NCBI RefSeq assembly: GCF_013178945.1
Contig: NZ_JABFDM010000001.1
Span: forward strand, 1 to 64,000
Reading direction: 5' to 3'
From: Bradyrhizobium aeschynomenes
GTDB taxonomy: Bacteria; Pseudomonadota; Alphaproteobacteria; Rhizobiales; Xanthobacteraceae
Length of the DNA: 64,000 nt
Part shown: positions 18,115-27,086 of the stretch, piece by piece
How positions within the stretch are numbered: position 1 is the first letter of the stretch
How the letters are laid out: each line of letters starts with the position of its first letter
Position numbers and translations under genes: made by a program
The notes under the pieces: generated by a model
Database searches by the model: none
Seen by the model: only the letters and a program-made list of their open reading frames with translations
What the model was told of the DNA's origin: nothing

Positions 18115-18894
18115 ATGGCGGCCATCGACATCTCCGGCGTCTCCAAGATCTTCACCGACCGGAAGCGCAACGCCGACGTCACCGCGCTCAGCGAGATCAA
18201 CCTGTCCATCGCGCGCAACGAGTTCGTCTGCCTGCTTGGCCCGTCCGGCTGCGGCAAGTCGACGCTGCTGAACATGATCGCCGGCTTCGAGCAGCCGAGC
18301 GCCGGCAGCATCACCGTCGACGGCCGGCCGGTCACCGCGCCCGGCGCCGATCGCGGCGTCGTGTTCCAGCATGCCAATCTGATGCCCTGGCTGCCGGTGT
18401 GGGAGAACGTCGCCTTCCATCTTCTGCTCGGCGGCGGCCAGAAGGCCGAGCGCCGCGCGCGGGCGCAGGTCTATATCGACATGGTCGGCCTGACCGGCTT
18501 CGAGAACCACTATCCGTCCGAGTTGTCCGGCGGCATGAACCAGCGTGTCGGCATCGCCCGCGCGCTGCTGATGAATCCTCAAGTGATTCTGATGGACGAG
18601 CCGTTCGGCGCGCTCGACGAGCAGACCCGCATGGACATGCAGACCGAGCTCGTGCGGATCTGGCAGCAGCACCAGGGCACGATCGTGTTCGTCACCCATG
18701 GCATCGACGAGGCGCTGACCTTGGGCACCCACGTCGCCGTCATGAGCGCGCGCCCCGGGCGGATCGTCGAGATCATCCCGATCGATCTGGCCCGCCCGCG
18801 CGATATCACGAGCCCGCAATTCAACGCGCTGAAGCGGCATATCCTGGCGCTGCTGCGCGGGGAGAAGGCGGAGCAGGAGAGGGCTTCGGCATGA
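18115..18894 (+). CDS. ABC transporter ATP-binding protein (NitT/TauT, SsuB/TauB-like)
   Basis: A 259-residue ATPase that drives the uptake system. Walker A is GPSGCGKST (near residues 42-50), the signature motif is LSGGMNQRVGIARAL, Walker B is VILMDEPFGALDEQ, and the switch His lies in FVTHGIDEA. The ATG at 18115 lies three bases after the permease stop. The C terminus (DLARPRDI...) is typical for taurine/nitrate-type ATPases. Confidence 0.95.
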   Translation: MAAIDISGVSKIFTDRKRNADVTALSEINLSIARNEFVCLLGPSGCGKSTLLNMIAGFEQPSAGSITVDGRPVTAPGADRGVVFQHANLMPWLPVWENVAFHLLLGGGQKAERRARAQVYIDMVGLTGFENHYPSELSGGMNQRVGIARALLMNPQVILMDEPFGALDEQTRMDMQTELVRIWQQHQGTIVFVTHGIDEALTLGTHVAVMSARPGRIVEIIPIDLARPRDITSPQFNALKRHILALLRGEKAEQERASA

Positions 18895-18997
18895 CGCGCG
18901 GCCTTGTTGATCTCGAGCAGCTTCGCGCCGCACCAGCATACTGGAGCCGAAGCGGTGGTCCATTCATTGCGCATGCTGTCTCGACGACGGCGGTGCA

Positions 18998-19147
18998 CCC
19001 TCTCCCCTTGTGGGAGAGGGTGGTTTCTCACGGAGTGAGAAACCGGGTGAGGGTTCTCTCTCCGCGAACTCATTTGTCGAGGCAGACCCCTCACCCGACC
19101 GAGTTCGCTGCGCGTGCGTGCATGCCCTCTCCCACAAGGGGAGAGGG
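18998..19147. repeat. Long palindromic intergenic repeat, copy 2, after the ABC ATPase gene
   Basis: Near-copy of the element at 17041-17190 in the same orientation, with identical outer arms and the same internal TTTCTCACGGAGTGAGAAA hairpin. The central part differs. It separates the transporter genes from the racemase-family gene. No coding sequence is supported. Confidence 0.85.
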
Positions 19148-19237
19148 CGCATCAATGCGCGGCTCGCCCGCTGCTGCTGCTGTGGAATTGCCGTTAGTCA
19201 CGCCGGCTCTAGTCATGCCAAGAGGGCATAATCACCC

Positions 19238-19966
19238 ATGACCAAACGCACCCTTCTCGGCATGCTCACGCCGTCGTCGAACACCGCGCTGGAGCCGATC
19301 ACGTCGGCGATGGTCGCCGGCCTGCCCAACGTCTCGGCCCATTTCTCGCGCTTCAAGGTCACCGAGATCGCGCTGTCCACCGACGCGCTGGCGCAGTTCG
19401 ACATTTCCAACATCCTGCGCGCCGCCGAACTGCTCGCCCATGCCAAGGTCGACGTCATCGGCTGGAACGGCACGTCCTCCGGCTGGCTCGGCTTCGAGGC
19501 CGACGTCAGGCTCTGCGAGCAGATCACCGCTGCGACCGGCATCCCCGCGACCACCTCGATGCTGGCGCTGAACGAGATCCTGGCGGTATCGAAGGCCACC
19601 TCGCTCGGCCTCGTCACGCCCTATCGCGACGACGTACAGGCGCGCATCATCGCGAACTATGCCAAGCTCGGCATCGCCTGCCGCGGCGACCGGCATCTCA
19701 ATTTGCAGGACAATTTCTCCTTCGCCGAGGTGACGCCTTCGGAAATCGAGACCATGATCCGCGAGGTCGCGCGCGAGAAGCCGGATGCGATCGCGGTGGT
19801 CTGCACCAACATGCGCGCCGCGCCGCTGGTCGCGCGGCTCGAGCTGGAGACCGGCATTCCCATCCTCGACACCATCGCGACCGTGGTATGGAAGTCGCTG
19901 AAGCTCGCCGGCGTCGATGTCAGTGGCGTCAGCGGGTGGGGATCGCTGTTTCACAAATTCGCCTGA
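19238..19966 (+). CDS. Asp/Glu racemase superfamily enzyme (maleate isomerase / arylmalonate decarboxylase-like)
   Basis: A 242-residue protein of the superfamily that includes maleate cis-trans isomerase, hydantoin racemase and arylmalonate decarboxylase. It starts RTLLGMLTPSSNTALEP, typical of the maleate isomerase branch. Two-base racemases use two cysteines. Here the first catalytic position reads IGWNGTSSGW with Asn where GC(T)S is expected, while the second Cys is present in VVCTNMRAAP near residue 188. A single C-terminal Cys is the pattern of arylmalonate decarboxylase, so the reaction could be a decarboxylation or one-base isomerisation. It lies 29 bases before a dihydropyrimidinase. 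Confidence 0.8.
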   Translation: MTKRTLLGMLTPSSNTALEPITSAMVAGLPNVSAHFSRFKVTEIALSTDALAQFDISNILRAAELLAHAKVDVIGWNGTSSGWLGFEADVRLCEQITAATGIPATTSMLALNEILAVSKATSLGLVTPYRDDVQARIIANYAKLGIACRGDRHLNLQDNFSFAEVTPSEIETMIREVAREKPDAIAVVCTNMRAAPLVARLELETGIPILDTIATVVWKSLKLAGVDVSGVSGWGSLFHKFA

Positions 19967-19995
19967 GCCTATCTGCCCTAAGGAGAGCGCGTCAC

Positions 19996-21399
19996 ATGGT
20001 TGCCTTCGACACCGTCATCCGCAACGGCACCGTCGCCACCGCGAGCGACACCTTCAAAGCCGATGTCGCCATCAAGGGCGGCCGCATCGTGGCGATCGGC
20101 GAGGCCATCACCGACGCCGACGAGATCGTCGATGCCTCCGGCCTGCTGGTGCTGCCGGGCGGCATCGACAGCCACGTCCATATCAGCCAGCCCTCGGGCC
20201 CCGGCATCGTCATGGCCGACGATTTCGAGAGCGCGACGCGTGCCGCGGCGTTCGGCGGCAACACGTTTGTCATGCCCTATTGCCTGCAGGAGAAGGGCCA
20301 GCCCCTGCGCGCCGCGCTGAAGGACTATCACGCGCTGGCCGACAAGGCCTGCTACGTCGATCATTCCTTCCATCTGATCATCGCCGATCCCACCGACGCC
20401 GTGCTCGGCCAGGAGCTGCCGGCGCTGGTCGCCGACGGCTATTCGTCGCTGAAGATCTTCATGACCTATGAGGGTCTCGCGCTGAACGACTACGAGATCC
20501 TCGGCGTGCTGCAGGTCGCGCGCGAGACCGGCGCCCTGGTCCAGATCCACGCCGAGAACTACGACGCCATCCGCTTTCTCACCGACCGGCTGGAGCGGGC
20601 CGGAAAGATCGCGCCTTACTATCACGGCAAGTCGCGCCCGATCCCGGTCGAGCGCGAGGCCACCCATCGCGCGATCTCGCTGGCCGAGCTGATCGACGTG
20701 CCGATCGTGATCGTCCATGTCTCCAACCGCGAGGCGATGGAGGAGATCCGCCGCGCGCAGGCCCGCGGCCTGAAGATCCATGGCGAGACCTGCCCGCAAT
20801 ATCTGGTGCTGACGGAGGAGGACATGCAGGGCCTCAACATGGAAGGCGCCAAATATGTCTGCTCGCCGCCGCCGCGTGACAAGGCCAGCCAGGAGGCGTG
20901 CTGGGAGGGCCTGCAACGGGGCGTGTTCTCACTGTTCTCCAGCGATCACTGCCCGTTCCGCTACGACGACGAGGCTGGCAAGCTGACGCCAAAGGGCCGC
21001 ACCAGCTTCCGCTGGGTGCCGAACGGCATCCCCGGCGTCGAGACCCGCCTACCGATTCTGTTCTCCGAGGGCGTCAGCAAGGGCCGCATCACCCTCAACC
21101 AGTTCGTCGCCTTCACCGCGACCAACCACGCCAAGACCTACGGCCTGAAGGGCAAGGGCTCGATCGCCATCGGCTACGACGCCGACATCGCGCTGTGGGA
21201 TCCGGCCAAGACTGCCAAGATCAGCCAGACGGGTCTGCACCACGGCTCCGACTACACGCCCTACGAGGGCATCGAGATCACGGGCTGGCCGGTCGCGACG
21301 ATGCTGCGTGGCAGGTTCGTGGTGCGTAACGGCCGGTTGGTCGGCACGAAAGGTGACGGCCGCTACGTGACGCGCAGCAAGCCGGGCGCCGTGGCCTGA
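19996..21399 (+). CDS. Dihydropyrimidinase / hydantoinase
   Basis: A 467-residue amidohydrolase that opens cyclic amide rings (dihydropyrimidines, hydantoins). Metal-site features are DSHVHIS (first HxH), the carboxylated Lys in SLKIFMTYEG near residue 152, His in QIHAENYD, His in IVHVSNREA and Asp in FSSDHCPFR. The start is fixed by AAGGAGA about ten bases upstream; the longer open frame is not real. The protein ends normally for the family. It belongs with the preceding racemase-like enzyme and ABC transporter as a probable ureide or pyrimidine salvage unit; the actual substrate is unknown. Confidence 0.92.
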   Translation: MVAFDTVIRNGTVATASDTFKADVAIKGGRIVAIGEAITDADEIVDASGLLVLPGGIDSHVHISQPSGPGIVMADDFESATRAAAFGGNTFVMPYCLQEKGQPLRAALKDYHALADKACYVDHSFHLIIADPTDAVLGQELPALVADGYSSLKIFMTYEGLALNDYEILGVLQVARETGALVQIHAENYDAIRFLTDRLERAGKIAPYYHGKSRPIPVEREATHRAISLAELIDVPIVIVHVSNREAMEEIRRAQARGLKIHGETCPQYLVLTEEDMQGLNMEGAKYVCSPPPRDKASQEACWEGLQRGVFSLFSSDHCPFRYDDEAGKLTPKGRTSFRWVPNGIPGVETRLPILFSEGVSKGRITLNQFVAFTATNHAKTYGLKGKGSIAIGYDADIALWDPAKTAKISQTGLHHGSDYTPYEGIEITGWPVATMLRGRFVVRNGRLVGTKGDGRYVTRSKPGAVA

Positions 21400-21765
21400 G
21401 GCGCGCTCCATCCACGCGTCATCACGAGCGAAGCGACGCGATCCAGACGGGGCCACAGATGCGGGTGATCGACGCCCCCAGACAGACTCGTCATGCGCGG
21501 GCTTGACCCGCGCATCCATCAAATTGGTCAGAACGTTCTCGCGCAGGGATGGATTGCCGGGTCCAGCCCGGCAATGACGGCGGAGAGAGCGGGGGCTGCG
21601 TCGCCAACCCTTCTCCGCGAAAAGCGCGCGAACCGACGCGCCACGGGCCTCTCCTGCGCTGCACCATCACCCCGCGTCGCCGCCGCTCGCCCTTTCCTGT
21701 ACCGGATGTGTCGAACCCCTGTTACAACTGCGCGACATAATCCTTGTCAGACAAGGAGTGCCGCC
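21400..21765. repeat. Gene-free interval with REP-type hairpins
   Basis: No gene is supported. Two REP-like hairpins, GCGCGGGCTTGACCCGCGC at about 21493-21511 and TTGCCGGGTCCAGCCCGGCAA at about 21554-21574, lie head to head around an AT-richer spacer, the same plan as at 7582-7670. The ribosome-binding site of the next gene (AAGGAG, 21752-21757) closes the interval. Confidence 0.7.
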
Positions 21766-23907
21766 ATGCCTGCCCTCGCATTTTCCAACAATGATATTGC
21801 CGTCGTCGCCTGGACATTCGATCGCCGTCTCGACGGCTGTCTCGGCTTCGCCATTCACCGCATCGATCTCGCCGATCACACCGACACCGTGCTGCCGGCG
21901 CTGGCGCGCTTTGCCGGGCAGACCGCGGACAAGCTCGCCACCGACCAGGCCCCGGTGCAGAAGTTCTGGTGGAAGGATCTCTTCGCCAAGCGCGGCGGAT
22001 CCTACAAATATCGCATCGTGCCGATGGGCGGCACGCCGGGCCAGACCTTGACGCCGCTCCCAGGCATCGCGCCGCTGGAGAGCAATCCGGTGACGCTGAC
22101 GCCGGAGCGGCCGCCGTTCCATGTCTATTTCAACCGCGGCATCACCGCGACCCAGGCCCTGACGCATGCGCTGAACGATCACCCGAGCGTGGCGGCGCTG
22201 GCGCCCCACATCCTCGATCCCGATGATCCCATTCGCCTCCGCCTGATGGGCCAGCTGCAGGACGGCCTGACCTCGCTGCTGAAACGCGCCGATGACCGCG
22301 GCGGCACCATCCATGCTGCGCTCTACGAGCTCAACGACCCCAGCGGGCTCGAGAAGCAGCTACACCAGAATCCGAACAGCCGCACGGTCATTCTCGGCAA
22401 CGAGCAGGGCAAGGACACCGACGACGCCGACGCCGAGAACCGCGCCGACCTCAAGGCCGCCGGCGTTGCCGTGATCGACCGCATCCTCGGCAAGGGCTCT
22501 ATCCCGCACAACAAGTTCATGGTGCTCTCGGAGAACGGCAAGCCGGCCGCGGTGCTCTCGGGCTCGACCAACTGGACGTCGACCGGCCTGTGCACCCAGA
22601 CCAACAATGCGCTGGTGGTCGAGAGCCCCGAGCTGGCGGCGCGCTATCTGTCGTATTGGAACGCGCTGAAGGCCGACGTCGACGCGGCCGACGGCGACAA
22701 GTCGGCGCTGCAGTCGAAGACCCTGCGCGACTTCGCCCGCGCCAACAACGCGAGCGCGATTCAAAAGCCGGTCAGGCTCGACCATGGCGTCACCATCGAG
22801 CCGATGTTCTCGCCGAACACGCCGGGCAAGCTCGGCAAGACCCCGAAGGCGCCCGGCGACATGAGCCGCGTGTTCGAGCTGATGGACGGGGCCAAGCACG
22901 CCGTGCTGTTCCTCGCCTTCGATCCCGGCAACAACTCCATTCTCAACAAGGCCGGCGAGCTGCTGGCCAGGAAGCCCGATCTGTTCGTGCGGGGCGCGCT
23001 GACCAGCCCGGTGCGTGCGACCGAATTCTCCAAGTCGCTGCACGCCGGCGGCCATTCGGAAAGCGGCGCGGATGACGGGGCTGAGGACGCCGCGCCGGAG
23101 GTGAAGGTGGTCGGCGAGTCCGGCAAGCCGAAGAAGCCGGGCGAGAAGGGCAGCATCGATTTCCGCGGCGTGCCGGCCGGCGCGGTGCAGGACGCCTTCG
23201 GCAAGTGGGAGAAGGAGCTCGCCAAATACGGCTTCGCCATCATCCACAACAAGATCGTGGTGATCGATCCGTTCAGCGACGACTGCGTCGTCGTCACCGG
23301 CTCGCACAATCTCGGCTTCCGCGCCTCGCACAACAACGACGAGAACATGCTGATCATCCGCGGCCACCGCGGCCTCGCCGAAGCCTATGCCTGCCACGTC
23401 CTCGACCTCTACGACCACTACGCCTGGCGCTTCCTGCTGAAGGAGCATCCGGAGATCTTCGGCAAGCCGCTGCAATCAGACGACAGCTGGCAGGACCGCT
23501 ACATCAAGGGCGCCGACGAGAAATCGCCGGAGCTGCGGTTCTGGCTGTCGGCGGCGGGCGGGGGGGCTGCCAGCGGCGGCGAGAGCAGCAGCGGCGGTGT
23601 CGCGCCGAAGAAGCCGGGCAAGCCCGGCGGAGCTGGCAGGCCGGCGAAGAAGCCGGCCGGGAAGACCAAGCCAGCGACGTCGTCGCGCAAGCCGGCCAAG
23701 AAGGCTCCGAAGAAGGCGGCTGCCGCCGCGAAGACGTCAGCTGGCCGCAAGACAACGACCAAGAAGAAGAACGTCAAGAAGGCGACGAAGACGGCGCAGA
23801 AGAAGACCGCGGCTGCGAAGAAGGCAAAAGCGAGCAAGAAGGCGGCGAAGAAGGTCGCGAAAAATGCGAAGCGAGCCAGGAAGAGCGTCACGAAAAGAGG
23901 ACGCTGA
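21766..23907 (+). CDS. Phospholipase D-like protein with histone-H1-like lysine/alanine tail
   Basis: A 713-residue protein with AAGGAG eight bases before the ATG. Two HKD-type half-sites are visible: IPHNKFMVLSENGKPA then SGSTNWTSTG in the first half, and IIHNKIVVIDPFSDD then TGSHNLGFRAS in the second. They pair to form one active site that cuts phosphodiester bonds in lipids or nucleic acids. The last ~110 residues are almost only Lys, Ala, Pro, Thr and Arg (KPAKKAPKKAAAAA), like bacterial H1/AlgP-type DNA-binding tails. No signal peptide is seen. A nucleic-acid substrate is an inference from the tail. Surrounding genes do not explain the role. Confidence 0.85.
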   Translation: MPALAFSNNDIAVVAWTFDRRLDGCLGFAIHRIDLADHTDTVLPALARFAGQTADKLATDQAPVQKFWWKDLFAKRGGSYKYRIVPMGGTPGQTLTPLPGIAPLESNPVTLTPERPPFHVYFNRGITATQALTHALNDHPSVAALAPHILDPDDPIRLRLMGQLQDGLTSLLKRADDRGGTIHAALYELNDPSGLEKQLHQNPNSRTVILGNEQGKDTDDADAENRADLKAAGVAVIDRILGKGSIPHNKFMVLSENGKPAAVLSGSTNWTSTGLCTQTNNALVVESPELAARYLSYWNALKADVDAADGDKSALQSKTLRDFARANNASAIQKPVRLDHGVTIEPMFSPNTPGKLGKTPKAPGDMSRVFELMDGAKHAVLFLAFDPGNNSILNKAGELLARKPDLFVRGALTSPVRATEFSKSLHAGGHSESGADDGAEDAAPEVKVVGESGKPKKPGEKGSIDFRGVPAGAVQDAFGKWEKELAKYGFAIIHNKIVVIDPFSDDCVVVTGSHNLGFRASHNNDENMLIIRGHRGLAEAYACHVLDLYDHYAWRFLLKEHPEIFGKPLQSDDSWQDRYIKGADEKSPELRFWLSAAGGGAASGGESSSGGVAPKKPGKPGGAGRPAKKPAGKTKPATSSRKPAKKAPKKAAAAAKTSAGRKTTTKKKNVKKATKTAQKKTAAAKKAKASKKAAKKVAKNAKRARKSVTKRGR

Positions 23908-24054
23908 GCGCTTCGCTCCTGCTGAACCGTCGCGCGGGACGCGACCCTTGGATCATGATGCGAGCCCGCCGAGCCGCATCTTGATCTCGTCTCCCAGGCC
24001 GAAGCGGATCGCGGACCCGCGATCGGCCCGGTCCTCAGCCGGCACGAAGCGGGC

Positions 24055-25056
24055 TCAATACGCCGTCCAGCCGCCATCCGTTGCGTAGAACGCGCCGGTC
24101 AGGTTCGACGCCTCGGGCGACAGCAGGAACAGCATCACCGCGACCTGCTCCCACACGGTGGCTGGGCGATGCTTGGGATCGGCGTAGCTCAGGATGGAGT
24201 TCGTCTTTAGCCGTCCCATGCCGCCGTCGGCCGGCGATCGCTGCATCTTGGCCGCGACGGCCTGCGCCGCCCGCGCGATCATCGGCGTATCCGTCGCCGC
24301 CATGTTGACGGAGTTGATGCGGATGCCATGGGGCGCATAATCGACGGCGGCATTGGCGGTCAATCCGTTGACGGCGTGCTTGCTGGCGACATAGGCGGGA
24401 TTGCCCGCCAGCCCAGTCAGGCCGGCGATCGAGGCGACGTTGACGATCGCCCCGCCGCGCTTCTGCGCCACCATCTGCCGCAGCTCGGCGCGCATCGCGC
24501 GGAACACGCCGGTGGCGTTGGTGGCCAGCACATTGTCCCAATAGGCATCGGAGGCTTCGTGCAGCGGCGCGAACAGCAGATCCTTCTGCTTGTCGTAGTC
24601 GAAGGCCTCGCCGGAAAACACGCCGTCCATGACGCCGGCATTGTTGATGGCGAAATCCAGTCCGCCGAACGCCTCGACCGCGCGCTTGACCATCAGGTCG
24701 CAGGAGTCGCCCTTGGCGACGTCGCCGACGAGAAACTCGATGGCACCGCCCTCGCGCTTGATCGCGGCCGCGGTGTCGCGCGCCAGCTCCGGCAGCCAGT
24801 CGATGCCGACGATATTGGCGCCCTCGCGCGCGGCCCGCAGCGCCGCGGCGCGGCCCATGCCGCGGGCAAATCCGGTGATGGCGATCGTGCGCAACCTGAA
24901 GCGGTCCTTGATGAAGTAGTCCGGATCGACCGGGCTGATCGCCAGATTGGCCGGGCCCTGCGCCTCGGCGGCCTCGGCGGCTCCCGGCAGCAACTGCGCC
25001 AGCGGAATCGTCACGGCGCCCGAACCCAGGCTCTGCAACATGCTGCGGCGGTCCAT
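24055..25056 (-). CDS. Tat-exported short-chain dehydrogenase/reductase
   Basis: A 333-residue SDR preceded by a twin-arginine signal ([20 protein letters not shown]). The Rossmann motif is [13 protein letters not shown] is in [11 protein letters not shown], and the catalytic Ser-Tyr-Lys set is in VASIAGLTG and AYVASKHAV. Export of a nucleotide-dependent SDR is unusual; such proteins fold with bound cofactor in the cytoplasm before Tat transport. The ATG at 25056 has GGGAG six bases upstream; ATG 25062 is too close to it. It starts 14 bases after an outer-membrane barrel gene, so the two are probably co-transcribed. The substrate is not evident. Confidence 0.87.
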   Translation of the reverse strand: MDRRSMLQSLGSGAVTIPLAQLLPGAAEAAEAQGPANLAISPVDPDYFIKDRFRLRTIAITGFARGMGRAAALRAAREGANIVGIDWLPELARDTAAAIKREGGAIEFLVGDVAKGDSCDLMVKRAVEAFGGLDFAINNAGVMDGVFSGEAFDYDKQKDLLFAPLHEASDAYWDNVLATNATGVFRAMRAELRQMVAQKRGGAIVNVASIAGLTGLAGNPAYVASKHAVNGLTANAAVDYAPHGIRINSVNMAATDTPMIARAAQAVAAKMQRSPADGGMGRLKTNSILSYADPKHRPATVWEQVAVMLFLLSPEASNLTGAFYATDGGWTAY

Positions 25057-25070
25057 CGACATCTCCCTCG

Positions 25071-26786
25071 TCAGAAGCTGACCCGGGCCAGCGACATCGC
25101 GCTGAACCAGGGGCGGGTGCTGCCGGCGACGGCCTGGCTGACGCCGGACAGCGGCACCGTCAGCGCGAGTCCCGACTGGAACATCACGTGGCGGCTCATG
25201 AAGTACTTCACCGTCAGATTGACCTCGTAGCCGAGCAGATGACCGGCGAGCGTCGAAGTGGTGCCGCCGATATTGTTGAGCTGCTGCGTCTGGAACAGCC
25301 AGGCCTGCGGCACCAGCTCCCATTGCGGCGCCGGCCGCAGGATCGCCTGCAGGCGGTGCGCGATCAGATTGGTATCCTGAAACAGCTTGTAGTGGTTCAG
25401 GCCCTGCACCCATTCCTCGCCGGTGCCGCCCGACAGCAGCGGGTCCCAGCGCTCATAGGTTCGCGTCGCCGGGTTGTCGCCGCTGAAGCCGGACAGCCGA
25501 TAGCTCAGAGTGGGGCGCCAGAACGCCTCGTTGAACGTGTAGCCCGCCTCGACATAGCCGCCCCAGGCACGCATCGGAAATGTGTTGCGGTCGTTCCACT
25601 GCAACGCCAGCTCCGTCTTCGCGTACGGACCGGAGGCGCCGATGGCGGGCGTCCAGTAGTAGCGGATGTCGGCGACCTGCAGGCCTTGGCGCGTGCCCTG
25701 CGCCGACGTCGTGTACCAGCCGTAGTCCGAGCGCGGCACGCTCAGATAGGTCAGTCCGAGCTGATGCGGCGTTCCGAGGCCCGTCTCCAAATTAGCGCCG
25801 GCAACGACGGTGTGAGTATCGATCGCCGGCAGCTCGTCGGGGGCGAGACGGAAAGCCTCGAACTTGGTCGTGTTGTAGCGCGCCTGCGCCAGAAAAAGAC
25901 TGTCCGCCGCCCAGCGCGGATTGAGCTGCAGCGCGGCGCGGTCGAATCCGTTGCTCGCCGTGATCCTGATCAGCATGCCGTCGGCGATCTGGAACGGCTG
26001 CCGGCCGCCGGAAAGGTTGACCACCAGCCGTGAGCCGTCCTCGCCGGTGAGCCCGGTGACGATGCCGGCATAGGCGTCCTCGACTGCGCCATGGCGGCGC
26101 GGGCCGGTGACGAACAGGTCGGTGCCGATCGAGCCGCTCGCCAGATAGGACAGGCTGCCATAGGCGTAGACATTGTTGCCGATCGGTCCGATGCCCTGCA
26201 GCCCGCCCTCCAGCGCGGCTTCGCCGAACGACGACCAGCCGGCCCCGGCCGGCCCGCTGGCGAGCGGGTTGGCGCCGACGAAGGCCCGCGGCCGGCCGTA
26301 CCAGGCGTCGTGATTGGCGTAGCCGAGCGTCGCGGCCGTGAGCTTGAGCTTCAGCAGGCTGTCGTCGCCTTGAAGAAGGTAGGGGAAATCGACGCGGCCC
26401 GGATCCGCCTGCGGCCGGTCGCCGACGACGACGTTGAGCTCGACCGACACGCCGCCGGTGTTGCCGTCGACATAGTTGACCGACGCCGAGGCCACGCCGG
26501 GGATGCGCTTCACCTTGCCGAGCCCGAAATCGACCATCAGGTCATGGAGCTGCGACCCCGGATAGACATTGAGCGCCCGCCGGATGCGATCCTCGAACGC
26601 CACCCGCTGCGGTCCGCTCGGCACCGCGCCCGACAGCACCAGACGCACCGCCTCGATCGGTCGATTCTCGAACGTCGGCCCCAGCGCCTGCGCATGCGCC
26701 GCAAAGATGACGAGCAACGAGAGGAGCCAGGCTGCGAGGTTAAGGCACAGCCGTCCGTACAGGGAGATCGTCGTGCCACTTGGCAT
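25071..26786 (-). CDS. Outer-membrane beta-barrel protein with POTRA-like N-terminal domain
   Basis: A 571-residue exported protein. A hydrophobic signal ([18 protein letters not shown]) is followed at residues ~40-120 by a POTRA-like module ([10 protein letters not shown]...[23 protein letters not shown]). The rest is rich in alternating aromatic and polar strands and ends in ARVSF, with the C-terminal Phe typical of outer-membrane barrels recognised by the BAM complex. This recalls Omp85/two-partner secretion proteins, but I cannot place it in a named subfamily. The gene is directly upstream of the Tat-exported SDR, suggesting a joint envelope function. Confidence 0.72.
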   Translation of the reverse strand: MPSGTTISLYGRLCLNLAAWLLSLLVIFAAHAQALGPTFENRPIEAVRLVLSGAVPSGPQRVAFEDRIRRALNVYPGSQLHDLMVDFGLGKVKRIPGVASASVNYVDGNTGGVSVELNVVVGDRPQADPGRVDFPYLLQGDDSLLKLKLTAATLGYANHDAWYGRPRAFVGANPLASGPAGAGWSSFGEAALEGGLQGIGPIGNNVYAYGSLSYLASGSIGTDLFVTGPRRHGAVEDAYAGIVTGLTGEDGSRLVVNLSGGRQPFQIADGMLIRITASNGFDRAALQLNPRWAADSLFLAQARYNTTKFEAFRLAPDELPAIDTHTVVAGANLETGLGTPHQLGLTYLSVPRSDYGWYTTSAQGTRQGLQVADIRYYWTPAIGASGPYAKTELALQWNDRNTFPMRAWGGYVEAGYTFNEAFWRPTLSYRLSGFSGDNPATRTYERWDPLLSGGTGEEWVQGLNHYKLFQDTNLIAHRLQAILRPAPQWELVPQAWLFQTQQLNNIGGTTSTLAGHLLGYEVNLTVKYFMSRHVMFQSGLALTVPLSGVSQAVAGSTRPWFSAMSLARVSF

Positions 26787-27086
26787 GGCAGGCCTGCTCA
26801 GCAAATGATCTAATGATCGACGACGCCAAGGTAGCGGAATTGATCTTAATCAACCAAAGCGAAATTTCGGGCAAGCTGCCAAACCGGCCGGTCCGCCGAA
26901 AGCGGCCGTTGGACGAGCAAAGAAAAGCGCTACGCGGAAATCGCGGTAGGCGCGGCTGGCGTCATGGCCGGGCTTCGTCCCGGCCATCCACGTCGTTCGA
27001 CATCGTGGAAGATCGTGGACTCCGGGCCGTTGCCGGTGCCATTGCAAGCGATCTCCGTAACGATTCCTTTGGTACGGATCGATACT
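26787..27086. repeat. Gene-free interval containing one REP hairpin
   Basis: The interval between two divergent genes holds a REP-like element at about 26960-26999 (CATGGCCGGGCTTCGTCCCG and its continuation), similar to that at 7582-7670. Promoters for both flanking genes should lie here; AT-rich sequence near 26815-26870 is the best candidate but no clear -35/-10 boxes are assigned. The open frame of the downstream gene runs back through the hairpin, which is why a later start was chosen. Confidence 0.6.
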
